DNA of 64,000 bases from assembly GCF_014873755.1 (NCBI RefSeq), contig NZ_JADBEG010000001.1:1986501-2050500 (forward strand). The letters are read 5' to 3'. Below the pieces are notes generated by a model. That model was given only the letters and a program-made list of their open reading frames with translations, had not been told where the DNA came from and made no database searches. Source of the DNA: Amycolatopsis lexingtonensis (GTDB lineage: Bacteria > Actinomycetota > Actinomycetes > Mycobacteriales > Pseudonocardiaceae). Made by a program: the position numbers and the translations under genes. Of the stretch, positions 53,451 through 61,521 are shown in pieces (within the stretch, counting starts at the first letter, position 1; each line of letters opens with the position of its first letter).

Positions 53451-53878
53451 CCGCCGCACTCATCGAATCCCGCGTCTCGGCCGTGGCGGCGAAGGACGTC
53501 GAGGCCCTCGTCGCGCAGTACGCCGAAGACGTCACGCTGTTCGACGCGGTCGGCTCACTGTGCGACCGGGGGCGCGACGCCGAGCGGGCCCGGCTGACGC
53601 AGTGGTTCGGCGCCTACCGCACGGAGATCGGCCTGCGGATCCGGGACCTCGAGGTGGTCACCGGCGGCGATGTCGCCTTCGCGCACTACCTCTTCCAGGT
53701 CCGCGGCACCATGACCGACGGCACCGAGGTGTCGATGTGGGTGCGCTCCACCGTCGGGCTCCGGCGGGGCGAGGACGGCTGGAAGATCGTGCACGAACAC
53801 AGCTCGGTGCCGTTCGACGGCGCCACCGGGGAAGCCCTCACGACGCTGGTTCCCGCGTCCGGTACCGCTGCGGGCTGA
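53447..53878 (+). CDS. SnoaL/NTF2-like protein
   Basis: A 143-residue NTF2-like domain protein: IESRVSAVAAKDVEALVAQYAEDVTLFDA at the start and WKIVHEHSSVPFD at the end, the usual SnoaL_3-like signature. It is third in the ArsR/AHSA1 unit. Its last 41 bases overlap the 3' end of the convergent AraC gene. Enzyme or binding role is unknown. Confidence 0.87.
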   Translation: MTAALIESRVSAVAAKDVEALVAQYAEDVTLFDAVGSLCDRGRDAERARLTQWFGAYRTEIGLRIRDLEVVTGGDVAFAHYLFQVRGTMTDGTEVSMWVRSTVGLRRGEDGWKIVHEHSSVPFDGATGEALTTLVPASGTAAG

Positions 53879-54782
53879 CGCCGAACTCGCGCTTGAAGGC
53901 TGTGCTGAGGGCGAACGCGCTGCCGTACCCGACCTGGCGGGCCACCGAACCGATGGTGGTTTCCCGGTGCTGGCGCAGCAGGTCGGCGGCCAGCGCGAGC
54001 CGCCAGCCGGTCAGGTAGGCCATCGGGGTCTCGCCGACCGCCGCGGCGAAGCGGCGGGCCAGTGCCGCGCGGGAAATGCCGGTGGCGGAAGCCAGCTCGG
54101 CGACCGTCCACGGTTCCGCGGGCTGGTGCTGCAGCAGCCGCAGCGCCTGGCCGACGACCGGGTCGTCGTGGGCGCGGTACCAGGCCGGCGCCGCGGTGTC
54201 CGGCCGGTCGAACCAGGCCCGCAGCGCCGCGATCAGCAGCAGGTCGAGCAGCCGGTCGAGGACGGCTTCCTGACCTGGCACGTCCCGGCCGATCTCGGCG
54301 GCGAGCAGCGCCACCAGCGGGGTCGGCCAGTCGGCCGCACGCAGGACGATCAGGGTGGGCAGCGCCGCCAAGAGCCGTTTGCTCAGCTCGCCTTCCATCG
54401 TGTATGTGCCGGTGAGCAGCACGACCGGGCCGTCGGTGCCGTGGCCCCAGGTGCGGACGCCGAGGCCGGTGAGCTCGGTGAGGTGCCCGCCGGCGGGGGT
54501 CCGGCACTCTTGCCCGGGCAGGATGATCGCCTGCGGTGGCGTCCCGGGGTGGTCGGCGACCAGGTACGGGTCGGGGCCGCGGGCGATCGCGACGTCACCT
54601 TCGCCCATCGAGACTGCTTCGCCGCCGTCGGGCACGATCCACGCTTCGCCGCGGACGACGGCCACGACGGTCAGGGGTGCCCGGTCTTCGATGCGCAGCG
54701 ACCACGGCGGGGTCAGCACCGAGCGCAGCAGGAACGCGCCGTGGGCGCGAGGGCCGTCGAGGAGCGCGGCGAGCGGGTCCAT
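53838..54782 (-). CDS. AraC family regulator with N-terminal cupin
   Basis: A 314-residue activator of the cupin_6 AraC type. The N-terminal cupin (APLTVVAVVRGEAWIVPDGGEAVSMGEGDVAI) senses a small ligand; the C-terminal double helix-turn-helix is WTVAELASATGISRAALARRF and TIGSVARQVGYGSAFALSTAFKREFGVSPQRYR. I set the ATG at 54782. It diverges from the DUF1772 gene, its probable target, with 109 bases between them. Confidence 0.92.
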   Translation of the reverse strand: MDPLAALLDGPRAHGAFLLRSVLTPPWSLRIEDRAPLTVVAVVRGEAWIVPDGGEAVSMGEGDVAIARGPDPYLVADHPGTPPQAIILPGQECRTPAGGHLTELTGLGVRTWGHGTDGPVVLLTGTYTMEGELSKRLLAALPTLIVLRAADWPTPLVALLAAEIGRDVPGQEAVLDRLLDLLLIAALRAWFDRPDTAAPAWYRAHDDPVVGQALRLLQHQPAEPWTVAELASATGISRAALARRFAAAVGETPMAYLTGWRLALAADLLRQHRETTIGSVARQVGYGSAFALSTAFKREFGVSPQRYRTREPAS

Positions 54783-54891
54783 GCGCCGGAGTGTAGACGC
54801 TGGAACATGCCATCGAGTTTCTGAACTATGGAGAGTCTCACCGCCGACCGGTTGACTTACGGCCATGACGTTGAGGGGGAAAGGAAAGCCG

Positions 54892-55344
54892 ATGTCGACG
54901 GTGGTGCTGGTGGCCGCGCTGGTCGCGGCCGGGTTGATCGCCGGCCTGTTCTACGCCTACGCCTGCTCGGTCATGCCGGGCCTGGCGCGCGGGGACGACA
55001 AGACGTTCGTCGAGGGGATGCGGGGGATCAACGTCGCCATCGTCAACCCGGTGTTCCTGCTGACGTTCCTGGGCGCGCCGGTGCTGGCGGGCGTGGCGGT
55101 GTTCCTCGACACCGGCGCGCGGCCGTGGGTGCTCGCCGGGTTCGGGTTCCTGGTGGCGATGCTGGTGGTCACCGGCGTGGTGAACATCCCGCTCAACAAC
55201 GCCCTGGACGCCGGCGGTGACGACTACGCGGCGGTGCGGGCTCAGTTCGAGGCGGTGTGGGTGCGCTGGAACGTCGTGCGCGCGGTGGTGAGCACGGCCG
55301 GCTTCGGCTGCCTGGTCACGGCCGTGCTCATCCGGCGCGGCTGA
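54892..55344 (+). CDS. DUF1772 (anthrone oxygenase-like) membrane protein
   Basis: A 150-residue four-helix membrane protein of the DUF1772 family (VVLVAALVAAGLIAGLFYAYACSVMPGLARGDDKTFVEGM; VVNIPLNNAL; RWNVVRAVVSTAGF). Family members include fungal anthrone oxygenases, but most bacterial ones are uncharacterized. ATG 54892 has GGGGGAAAGG 7-17 bases upstream, better than ATG 54865. It ends directly against the convergent GyrI-like gene. Confidence 0.88.
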   Translation: MSTVVLVAALVAAGLIAGLFYAYACSVMPGLARGDDKTFVEGMRGINVAIVNPVFLLTFLGAPVLAGVAVFLDTGARPWVLAGFGFLVAMLVVTGVVNIPLNNALDAGGDDYAAVRAQFEAVWVRWNVVRAVVSTAGFGCLVTAVLIRRG

Positions 55345-55815
55345 TCACTCCGCGATGCGGAAGAGCAGGTCGGTCACCCACTGGGCGGGGTCGGGTACTT
55401 CGAGGGGGTTGCTGCGCAGCACTTCCAGGCGGCAGCCCCACTCTTCGCCGTCCGGTCCTTCGCGGCGGTCCCACTCGATGCCCTGGGCGGCGCCCCATTC
55501 GAGGACCGACGCGGTCGCGGCGGCCAGGCCGTCGGGGGCGCCGACGTAGGTGTCGAGGACGTACCGGCCCGCCGGAAGCTCGTCGGCGAAGGCCGGTTCT
55601 TCCGGTTCGAAGGCGTCGTCGACGGGCACGCCGGCTTCGACGGTGAACCGCATCCCCGGGTGCAGTACCCGGTAGCGGAAGAACGGCGCTCCTGCCGGGA
55701 CGACGGTGCCGATCAGGGCCGGGAGCCGGTCGGCGATGCGCGGGAACTCCGGGATGGCGACGGTGGCGCGCTCGGCGACGTACCGCTGGGCCGGCCGCTC
55801 GACGATCTCGGGCAT
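55345..55815 (-). CDS. GyrI-like / effector-binding domain protein
   Basis: A 156-residue stand-alone AraC effector-binding (GyrI-like) domain: EIVERPAQRYVAERATVAIPEFPRIADRLPAL, FFRYRVLHPGMRFTVEAGVPV, LPAGRYVLDTYVGAPDGL. Such domains bind small cationic or hydrophobic ligands. It is last in the ECF unit, sharing one base with the DGPF stop/start junction. Confidence 0.85.
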   Translation of the reverse strand: MPEIVERPAQRYVAERATVAIPEFPRIADRLPALIGTVVPAGAPFFRYRVLHPGMRFTVEAGVPVDDAFEPEEPAFADELPAGRYVLDTYVGAPDGLAAATASVLEWGAAQGIEWDRREGPDGEEWGCRLEVLRSNPLEVPDPAQWVTDLLFRIAE

Positions 55816-56150
55816 CAGGCGAAGTCCTCCGGGCCGAGCATCGGGCGGACCTCGATGCTGCCGTAGGTGGCGGCGGGGTGCTTGGCCGCGATTTCGAGTG
55901 CTTCGTCGAGGTCGTCGCAGTCGAGCACGACGAAGCCGCCGATCTGTTCCTTGGCCTCGGTGAACGGCCCGTCGGTGAGCAGGACTTCGCCGTCGCGGAC
56001 CCGGATGGTCGTGGCTTCCGACGGCGGGCGCAGGCCACCGCCGCCGTGGATCTTGCCGCGGCGTTCGAGGTCCTCGCCCCAGCCGCCGCAGCCGTCGTTC
56101 TGGTGCGCTTCGGCGCTCTCGTCACCGGCGATCATCAGCAGGTACCGCAT
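55815..56150 (-). CDS. YciI / DGPF-domain protein
   Basis: A 111-residue DGPF protein (MRYLLMIAGDESAE; LLTDGPFTEAKEQIGGFVVLDCDDLDEALEIA). It is the partner of the long ECF sigma factor encoded upstream, with an alpha/beta hydrolase gene between them. Its ATG is one base after the hydrolase stop. Confidence 0.93.
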   Translation of the reverse strand: MRYLLMIAGDESAEAHQNDGCGGWGEDLERRGKIHGGGGLRPPSEATTIRVRDGEVLLTDGPFTEAKEQIGGFVVLDCDDLDEALEIAAKHPAATYGSIEVRPMLGPEDFA

Positions 56151-56151
56151 G

Positions 56152-56943
56152 TCAGCATCCTTCCAGGACGGCGCGCAGGCGCGCGGCGAAGGCGGCCGGC
56201 TCGGCTTCGAAGCCGCCGTGGTCGCCGGGGAACGGTTCGGCGGTCAGCCCGAGGTCGGCGGCCAGGCCCAGACCCGCTTCGTGGGCGGGCAGGCCGGCGG
56301 ACTTCTCCCCGACGCCGACGACCAGCCGCGCGGACGTCGCCCGCAGCGCGTCGAGGTCGGGCTCGTAGGCACCGATCGCGGCCATCAGGTGCCCGAAGAA
56401 GTAGGCGAAGTTGCCTTCCATCACCCTCATCTGGGCGAACTCTTCGGGCGTCGGGTCGGCGGGCGGGGCGATGTCGAACCCGGACATCTCCATGAAGGCG
56501 GCGATGGCGGCGCCGATGCCGTGCTCGCGGTAGATCGCCGGGATGTCGGGGCCGGCGAGGACGTCCGGGCCGAGGTAACGCGTCACCGGCGGTTCGTGCA
56601 GCACGACGGTGCGGACCCGGCCGGCGTGGCGCACGACGTGCTCGAGCAGCGTGATCGCGCCGCCGCTGCTGGCGAAGACGTCGGCGGGACCGACCTCGGT
56701 GAGCAGGCGGTCCACGTCGTCGGCGTGTTCGCGGATGGTGTCCGGGCCCGGCTCGCCGTGCAAGGGGCTGCGGGAGATGCCGCGGGGGTCGTAGGTGACG
56801 ACGGTGTGGTCTTCGGCGAGGAGCGGGCGGATCGGGGCGAACATGGTGGAGTCGGCCGCGCCGCCGGGCACGAGCAGCAGGACGGGGCCGCTGCCGGTGA
56901 CGTCGTAGGTGAGGGTGGCGCCGGGAACGTCGAGGGTGGTCAT
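56152..56943 (-). CDS. Alpha/beta hydrolase in the ECF unit
   Basis: A 263-residue alpha/beta hydrolase (LLLVPGGAADSTMFAPIRPLL; nucleophile region DVFASSGGAITLLEHV, where the usual GxSxG reads ASSGG; base in PFPGDHGGFE). The ATG overlaps the sigma stop by 4 bases, and an ECF-type promoter (P3) inside the sigma gene ends 32 bases before it. It may be a directly controlled target of the sigma factor. Confidence 0.9.
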   Translation of the reverse strand: MTTLDVPGATLTYDVTGSGPVLLLVPGGAADSTMFAPIRPLLAEDHTVVTYDPRGISRSPLHGEPGPDTIREHADDVDRLLTEVGPADVFASSGGAITLLEHVVRHAGRVRTVVLHEPPVTRYLGPDVLAGPDIPAIYREHGIGAAIAAFMEMSGFDIAPPADPTPEEFAQMRVMEGNFAYFFGHLMAAIGAYEPDLDALRATSARLVVGVGEKSAGLPAHEAGLGLAADLGLTAEPFPGDHGGFEAEPAAFAARLRAVLEGC

Positions 56944-58211
56944 GGGGTCTCCTCCGGTCGGGGTTCGTCCACCCGACGAACGGGATCGGCCCGGACGGAC
57001 ACCGTCTCCGAGATTCTTCGCGTGAGGTAGGCGCGTTCGGCGTCGGTGGGCGCCAGCTCGCGCGCGGCGGCGTACCACCGGGCGGCTTCGTCGTGGCGGC
57101 CGAGGCGGCGGAGGAAGTCGGCGCGGGTGGCCGGGAGCAGGTGGTAGTTCGGCAGGTCCAGTTCGTCGAGCAGGGTGAGGCCGGCTTCGGGGCCGTCGGC
57201 CATGCCGATCGCGATGGCCCGGTTGAGGTCGACGACGGCGCTGGGGACGAACTTGCGCAGCTCGCGGTAGAGGCCGGCGATCTGCGGCCAGTCGGTGTCG
57301 GCGGCGCGGGTGGCGATCGCGTGGCAGGCGGCGATGGCGGCCTGGATCTGGTACGGCCCGGGACGGCGTCGGCGCAACGCGGTCTCCAGGACCTGCGTGC
57401 CTTCGGTGATGCGCTCGGTGTCCCAGCGGGTGCGGTCCTGCTCTTCGAGGGGGACGAGCTCGCCGTCGTCGCCGACGCGGGTGGCGCGTCGGGCGTGCTG
57501 GAGCAGCAGCAGCGCGAGCAGGCCGAGGGCTTCGGGTTCGTCGGGCATCAGCCCGGCCAGGACGCGGGCGAGCCGGACGGCTTCGGCGGCGAGGTCGGGG
57601 CGCTGCAGGTCGGGTCCGGCGCTGGCGGAGTAGCCCTCGTTGAACGTCAGGTACAGCACGCCGAGCACGGCGTTGGTGCGTTCGGGCAGCAGGTGCGCGG
57701 GCGGGACGCGGTAGGGGATGCGGGCGTGGCGGATCTTGCGCTTCACCCGCACGAGCCGTTGCGACATGGTCGCTTCCGGGACGAGGAAGGCGCGGGCGAT
57801 CTCGGCGGTGGACAGCCCGGCGAGGGTGCGCAGCGCGAGCGCGACCTGGGCTTCGGTGGCCAGTGCGGGGTGGCAGCAGGTGAAGATGAGCCGCAGCCGG
57901 TCGTCGGTGACGCCGCTGTCGTCGGGTTCGGGTTCGCCGGGGACGTGCACGCGGGCGGCCTCCTCGAGCTTGGCGGCGCCGACGGCGTCGCGGCGGAGCC
58001 GGTCGGTGGCGCGGTTGCGGGCGGCGGTGGTCAGCCAGGCGCCGGGCTTGCGCGGGACGCCGTCGCGGGGCCAGGTGCGCAGGGCGAGGGCGAACGCCTC
58101 CTGGGCGCACTCCTCGGCCAGGTCCCAGTCGCCGGTGACCCGGATGAGCGTGGCCACGACCTGGCCCCACTCGTCGCGGAACGCGTCGGCGACCGCGGTT
58201 TCGACGTCCAC
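56940..58211 (-). CDS. ECF sigma factor with C-terminal TPR-like extension (ECF42-type)
   Basis: A 423-residue paralogue of the sigma factor at 50.3 kb. Region 2: WGQVVATLIRVTGDWDLAEECAQEAFALAL with AWLTTAARNRATDRLRR; region 4: LRTLAGLSTAEIARAFLVPEATMSQRLVRVKRKI; then the long helical extension (NAVLGVLYLTFNEGYSAS; GPYQIQAAIAACHAIATRA). GTG start with GGAGGAG 8 bases upstream. Its last 20 codons also carry promoter P3. No anti-sigma gene is near. Confidence 0.93.
   Translation of the reverse strand: MDVETAVADAFRDEWGQVVATLIRVTGDWDLAEECAQEAFALALRTWPRDGVPRKPGAWLTTAARNRATDRLRRDAVGAAKLEEAARVHVPGEPEPDDSGVTDDRLRLIFTCCHPALATEAQVALALRTLAGLSTAEIARAFLVPEATMSQRLVRVKRKIRHARIPYRVPPAHLLPERTNAVLGVLYLTFNEGYSASAGPDLQRPDLAAEAVRLARVLAGLMPDEPEALGLLALLLLQHARRATRVGDDGELVPLEEQDRTRWDTERITEGTQVLETALRRRRPGPYQIQAAIAACHAIATRAADTDWPQIAGLYRELRKFVPSAVVDLNRAIAIGMADGPEAGLTLLDELDLPNYHLLPATRADFLRRLGRHDEAARWYAAARELAPTDAERAYLTRRISETVSVRADPVRRVDEPRPEETP
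56975..57001 (-). promoter_or_regulatory. ECF-type promoter inside the sigma gene, before the hydrolase (P3)
   Basis: On the minus strand TGTCCG (57001-56996), a 17-base spacer beginning TCCGGG and ending CCCGTT, then CGTC (56978-56975). It lies 32 bases before the ATG at 56943 and shares CCCGTTCGTCGGGTGG exactly with P2. Confidence 0.65.
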
Positions 58212-58242
58212 GCCTTGCTCCTCCCGCCCGGTTCACCCACCC

Positions 58243-58269
58243 GACGAACGGGCCAGCCCGGGACCGACA
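58243..58269 (-). promoter_or_regulatory. ECF-type promoter before the sigma gene (P2)
   Basis: On the minus strand TGTCGG (58269-58264), a 17-base spacer beginning TCC and ending CCCGTT, then CGTC (58246-58243), 32 bases before the GTG at 58211. It suggests autoregulation. Confidence 0.7.
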
Positions 58270-58297
58270 GCCCGCCGCCGGGTTGCCGCGGTCGGGT

Positions 58298-58350
58298 GTC
58301 TTGAATGAGTCATTCAGGGCACCCGAAGACCTGAATGACTCATTCAAGAC
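58298..58350. repeat. 53-bp intergenic palindrome, copy 5 of 5
   Basis: Arms 58298-58318 and 58330-58350 are perfectly complementary. It begins 31 bases after the TetR stop on the minus strand and lies upstream of promoter P2, separating the two transcripts. Confidence 0.93.
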
Positions 58351-58380
58351 CTCTCGGCCGGGACTCGCCGCCGGGGCCGC

Positions 58381-59424
58381 CTACTCGGTCGCTGCCGCGT
58401 GGCAGGCGCCGAACCCTTCGGCGCGCGCGACGATCCGGCCGCCCTCGATCCGCACGGCCGCTTCGGTGGCGTCGCTGACCGCGGTGACTCCGGCGGCCGC
58501 GGCCAGCTCGCCGCCCGCGTCGCAGACCAGCCGCAGCCGGGGGCGGGCCGGCGGGGTGATCGCCTGGTCGAGGCAGCCGCGCAGGTCGGCGACGGCGAGG
58601 CGGGCCAGCGGGGCGAGTTCGCCCGGGTCGCTGGTGACGAGCACCGCGGTGACGTCGGCGCCGGCGCGGACGGCTTCTTCGAAGGCCGAGGCGCGGTGCA
58701 GGCCGAGGACGGTGACGACGCCGTCGCCGGGCCGGACGGTCTCGCCGGTCAGCAGGTCCGTTGCCGCGGGTGGCTGCCACGGCTCGTCGACCGGCCGGGT
58801 CTGGGCGGTGATCGGCGGGACCGCGGGCCAGTCGTCGCTCAGGCCCAGGTCGAGCAGCGCGGCGCAGGCGGTGACGAGGTGGAACGGCTCGCCGAAGCCG
58901 GGTGCGGCGGCCGCCAGCTGGCTCGCGCCGTGCAACGTCGTGAGGGCGGCTTCGGCGACCCGCACGAGGCGCCGTCCCGGGCGGGCGCGCTCGAGGGCGA
59001 GGCCGAGCAGGATCGCGTTCACGCGCATGAGCTGTGCGAACGGCCGCCGGGTGTGCTCGTCGGCGAGGACCTCGGGCAGCAGGTCGCGGGCGAGGCGGGC
59101 GTCTTCGCCGTCGCTGTCGGTGGCCAGGGGCAGGCGCGCGACCCAGGCGCGGGCGAACGCGGCCAGGACGGCGGCCGCGCCTGCGTCCTGGGGCGGGGTG
59201 GCGAGGCGCGGGGCGCGTTCGGCGAGGTCCGCCAGGACGGCGAAGTACAACGCTCGCTTGCCGGGGAAGTTGGAGTAGACCGCGCCGCGGGTGAGCTCGG
59301 CGCGGTCGGCGATGACGTCGATCTTGGCTTCGCGGAAGCCGCGCCGGGCGAACTCGTCCCGGGCGGCGGCGAGGACCTTGGCGCGGTTGCGTTCCTGGGT
59401 TTCCGCCCTGCTGAGCCTGGCCAT
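58381..59424 (-). CDS. TetR family regulator with extra C-terminal domain
   Basis: A 347-residue protein, far longer than the usual 190-230. The N-terminal helix-turn-helix is IDVIADRAELTRGAVYSNFPGKRALYFAVL, followed by a normal ligand domain to about residue 205. The last 130 residues (from about DLLTGETVRPGDGVVTVLGLH to VRIEGGRIVARAEGFGACH) look like an alpha/beta, thioredoxin- or redoxin-like fold without a CxxC. ATG 59424 is chosen from homology. It diverges from the P450 gene by 86 bases and probably represses it. Confidence 0.87.
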   Translation of the reverse strand: MARLSRAETQERNRAKVLAAARDEFARRGFREAKIDVIADRAELTRGAVYSNFPGKRALYFAVLADLAERAPRLATPPQDAGAAAVLAAFARAWVARLPLATDSDGEDARLARDLLPEVLADEHTRRPFAQLMRVNAILLGLALERARPGRRLVRVAEAALTTLHGASQLAAAAPGFGEPFHLVTACAALLDLGLSDDWPAVPPITAQTRPVDEPWQPPAATDLLTGETVRPGDGVVTVLGLHRASAFEEAVRAGADVTAVLVTSDPGELAPLARLAVADLRGCLDQAITPPARPRLRLVCDAGGELAAAAGVTAVSDATEAAVRIEGGRIVARAEGFGACHAAATE

Positions 59425-59470
59425 CGTCCTCCTTGCCGCGGTGTCGCGAATCAAGATACCGTGACCACTG

Positions 59471-59501
59471 AGATGACATGAACATCTGATTAGAACATCT
59501 G
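59471..59501. promoter_or_regulatory. Candidate operator between TetR and P450 genes
   Basis: GAACATCTG occurs at 59480-59488 and again at 59493-59501, 13 bases apart, and AGATG/CATCT (59471-59475 with 59483-59487) forms an inverted repeat. It lies just before the P450 ATG. Confidence 0.5.
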
Positions 59502-59510
59502 GAGTGGTGG

Positions 59511-60680
59511 ATGACCCCCGAAATCGATCTCACGGACCTCGAGGTCCTCACCGACCCGTTCACCGCCTACGACCGCGCGCGGGAAGTGAGCGCGGTGGCC
59601 AAGCTGGTCATCCCCGGGTTCGGCCCGTTCTGGGCGCTGACCCGCTACGCCGAGGCCCGCGCGATGCTGGCCGACCCGCGCTTCGAGGTCCGGTCCGAGA
59701 GCTTCATGCGGCCGCCGGGCATCCCGGAGCACTGCCTCGAATACCTGCGGACCATGGCTGAGCAGGACGGACCCGAGCACCTGCGGCTACGGCGGTTGGT
59801 CGCCCCGGCCTTCGCCCCGAAGCGGGCCGCGCAGCTGCGGCCGCGCCTGGCCGCCATCACCGGGCGGCTGCTCGACGCGCTGCCCGCGCACGCCGAGGAC
59901 GGCGTCGTGGACCTGGTGGCGCACTTCGCGCGGCCGTTGCCGATGGACGTCATCTGCGAGCTGACCGGCATCCCGGAGGCCGATCGCCCGCGCTGGCGCG
60001 AGTACGGGGCCGCGGTCGCGGGCGGCGTCGGGCCGGACTTCGCCGCGGCGATCCCGGCGATCATCGAGGGTGCGAAGGAAGCCGTGGCGCGCAGCCGGGC
60101 CGAGCCGGGCGACGACCTCATCGGCGATCTCGTGCGTGCTCAGGACGACGACCGGCTCACCGACACCGAGCTGGTCACCCTGGTGTGGCACCTGGTGCTG
60201 GCCGGGCAGACGCCCGTCAACCTCGTCGCCAACGCCGTCGAGGCGCTGCTGCGGCATCCGGACCAGCTGAAACTGCTTCGTGCGGACCTGGGGTTGTGGC
60301 CGGGGGCGGTCGAGGAGCTGATGCGTTTCTGCAGCCCGCAGCTGCTGACCACCCCGCGGTTCGCGCGCGAAGACGTCGAGATCGACGGCGAGCTCATCCG
60401 CGCGGGCGAGCGGGTGACGGCGGCGATGGTGGCCGCCGACCGCGACCCGCGGGTGTTCGACGGCGCCGACCGCCTCGACGTCACCCGGACGGGGCCGGCG
60501 CAGCTGGGGTTCTCGCACGGCCCGCACTTCTGCCTCGGCGCGTCGATCGCCCGGGTGGAGACCGAGGTGGCGCTGTCGATGCTGTTCGACCGCTACCCGG
60601 ACGTGGCGCTGGCCGGCGACGTCCCCCGGGCTCCGGACGGCGGGACCTGGCGGCCCGCGCGGCTACTGCTGACGCTCTGA
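59511..60680 (+). CDS. Cytochrome P450
   Basis: A 389-residue soluble bacterial P450. The heme cysteine is Cys341 in GFSHGPHFCLGASIARVE, the ExxR pair is in AVEELMRFCSP, and the I-helix reads HLVLAGQTPVNLVANA with the oxygen-activating AGxxT in altered form (AGQTP). DGPEHLRLRRLVAPAF is the C-helix heme-propionate region. The ATG at 59511 has GGAGTGG upstream. No ferredoxin gene is adjacent. It lies divergent from a TetR gene; substrate unknown, CYP105/107-like in appearance. Confidence 0.94.
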   Translation: MTPEIDLTDLEVLTDPFTAYDRAREVSAVAKLVIPGFGPFWALTRYAEARAMLADPRFEVRSESFMRPPGIPEHCLEYLRTMAEQDGPEHLRLRRLVAPAFAPKRAAQLRPRLAAITGRLLDALPAHAEDGVVDLVAHFARPLPMDVICELTGIPEADRPRWREYGAAVAGGVGPDFAAAIPAIIEGAKEAVARSRAEPGDDLIGDLVRAQDDDRLTDTELVTLVWHLVLAGQTPVNLVANAVEALLRHPDQLKLLRADLGLWPGAVEELMRFCSPQLLTTPRFAREDVEIDGELIRAGERVTAAMVAADRDPRVFDGADRLDVTRTGPAQLGFSHGPHFCLGASIARVETEVALSMLFDRYPDVALAGDVPRAPDGGTWRPARLLLTL

Positions 60681-61439
60681 GATGAGCGCTTCGATGCCGT
60701 CCAGGATGCGGGCGAGCCCGAAGCGGAAGGTGTAGCCCGGGTTCTCCGCGGCGTTGTGGGCCTCGCCCGCGGCGGTGCCGACCCGGGAGGAGATCGGGTG
60801 GTGCGCCGGGCCGGCGGCCGGGATGTCGGCCAGCACCGGCGCGGCGCGCTCCCACCACTGCGCGTCGGTCAGGCCGCTGACGCGGACCTGGCGGGCGTTG
60901 TCGACGGAGCTGCGCGCGGTGGTCCGGACGAGGCCGGTGATCAGGCTGACCACGGCGTCCATCTCGACGTCGTCGAGGCCGATGCCTTCGACCGCGCGCA
61001 GCTCGTTCTCGTACTTGGCGAAGCTGTGCGGGCCCAGCGGTGAGCGGCTGGTGGTGAGCTGCAGCAGCCAGGGGTGCCGGTGGAACAGCGCCCACTGCGC
61101 TTCGGCGACGGCGGTCAGTGCCGCGCGCCAGCCGAGGCCCGGTTCGGTGGCCGGGAGTTCGCCGTGGACGTGGTCGATCATCAGGTCGATCAGCTCGGCC
61201 CGGCCCGGCACGTAGGTGTAGAGGGACATGGGGGAGACGCCGAGCAGCTCGGCGACGCGGCGGATGGTGACCGCCTCGATGTCGTCGGCGTCGGCAAGCA
61301 GCACGGCCGCGCGGACGACGCCGGCGGTGCTCAGCTTCGGTTTCGGGCCGCGGCGCGGGGGTGGCGAGATGCCCCAGAGCAGCTCGATCGCTTTGCGCGG
61401 GTCGCTTTCGCCGTTGTCCTCGGTGCTCACGCCGGCCAT
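60663..61439 (-). CDS. TetR family regulator (TetR_C_1 type) of the DrrAB exporter
   Basis: A 258-residue regulator with helix-turn-helix VTIRRVAELLGVSPMSLYTYVPGRAELIDLM and the large TetR/TetR_C_1 ligand domain common to tetracycline-like and drug-responsive repressors (WLLQLTTSRSPLGPHSFAKYENEL). ATG 61439, or GTG 61430. It diverges from the ABC exporter genes over two near-identical 20-bp operators, so repression of the exporter is very likely. Its 3' end overlaps the P450 gene by 18 bases. Confidence 0.9.
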   Translation of the reverse strand: MAGVSTEDNGESDPRKAIELLWGISPPPRRGPKPKLSTAGVVRAAVLLADADDIEAVTIRRVAELLGVSPMSLYTYVPGRAELIDLMIDHVHGELPATEPGLGWRAALTAVAEAQWALFHRHPWLLQLTTSRSPLGPHSFAKYENELRAVEGIGLDDVEMDAVVSLITGLVRTTARSSVDNARQVRVSGLTDAQWWERAAPVLADIPAAGPAHHPISSRVGTAAGEAHNAAENPGYTFRFGLARILDGIEALISERQQ

Positions 61440-61453
61440 TGTGCCCACCCGTT

Positions 61454-61508
61454 CTTCGTACTTCGTACAGAGTTGTGCTAACCTCGATCTTCGTACATCG
61501 TACAGAGT
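61454..61508. promoter_or_regulatory. Two 20-bp operator repeats between TetR and DrrA genes
   Basis: CTTCGTACTTCGTACAGAGT (61454-61473) and CTTCGTACATCGTACAGAGT (61489-61508) differ at one base and are 35 bases apart. Each has paired CGTAC/GTAC elements as expected for a TetR dimer site. Confidence 0.8.
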
Positions 61509-61521
61509 AAAAAGGGGGAGC

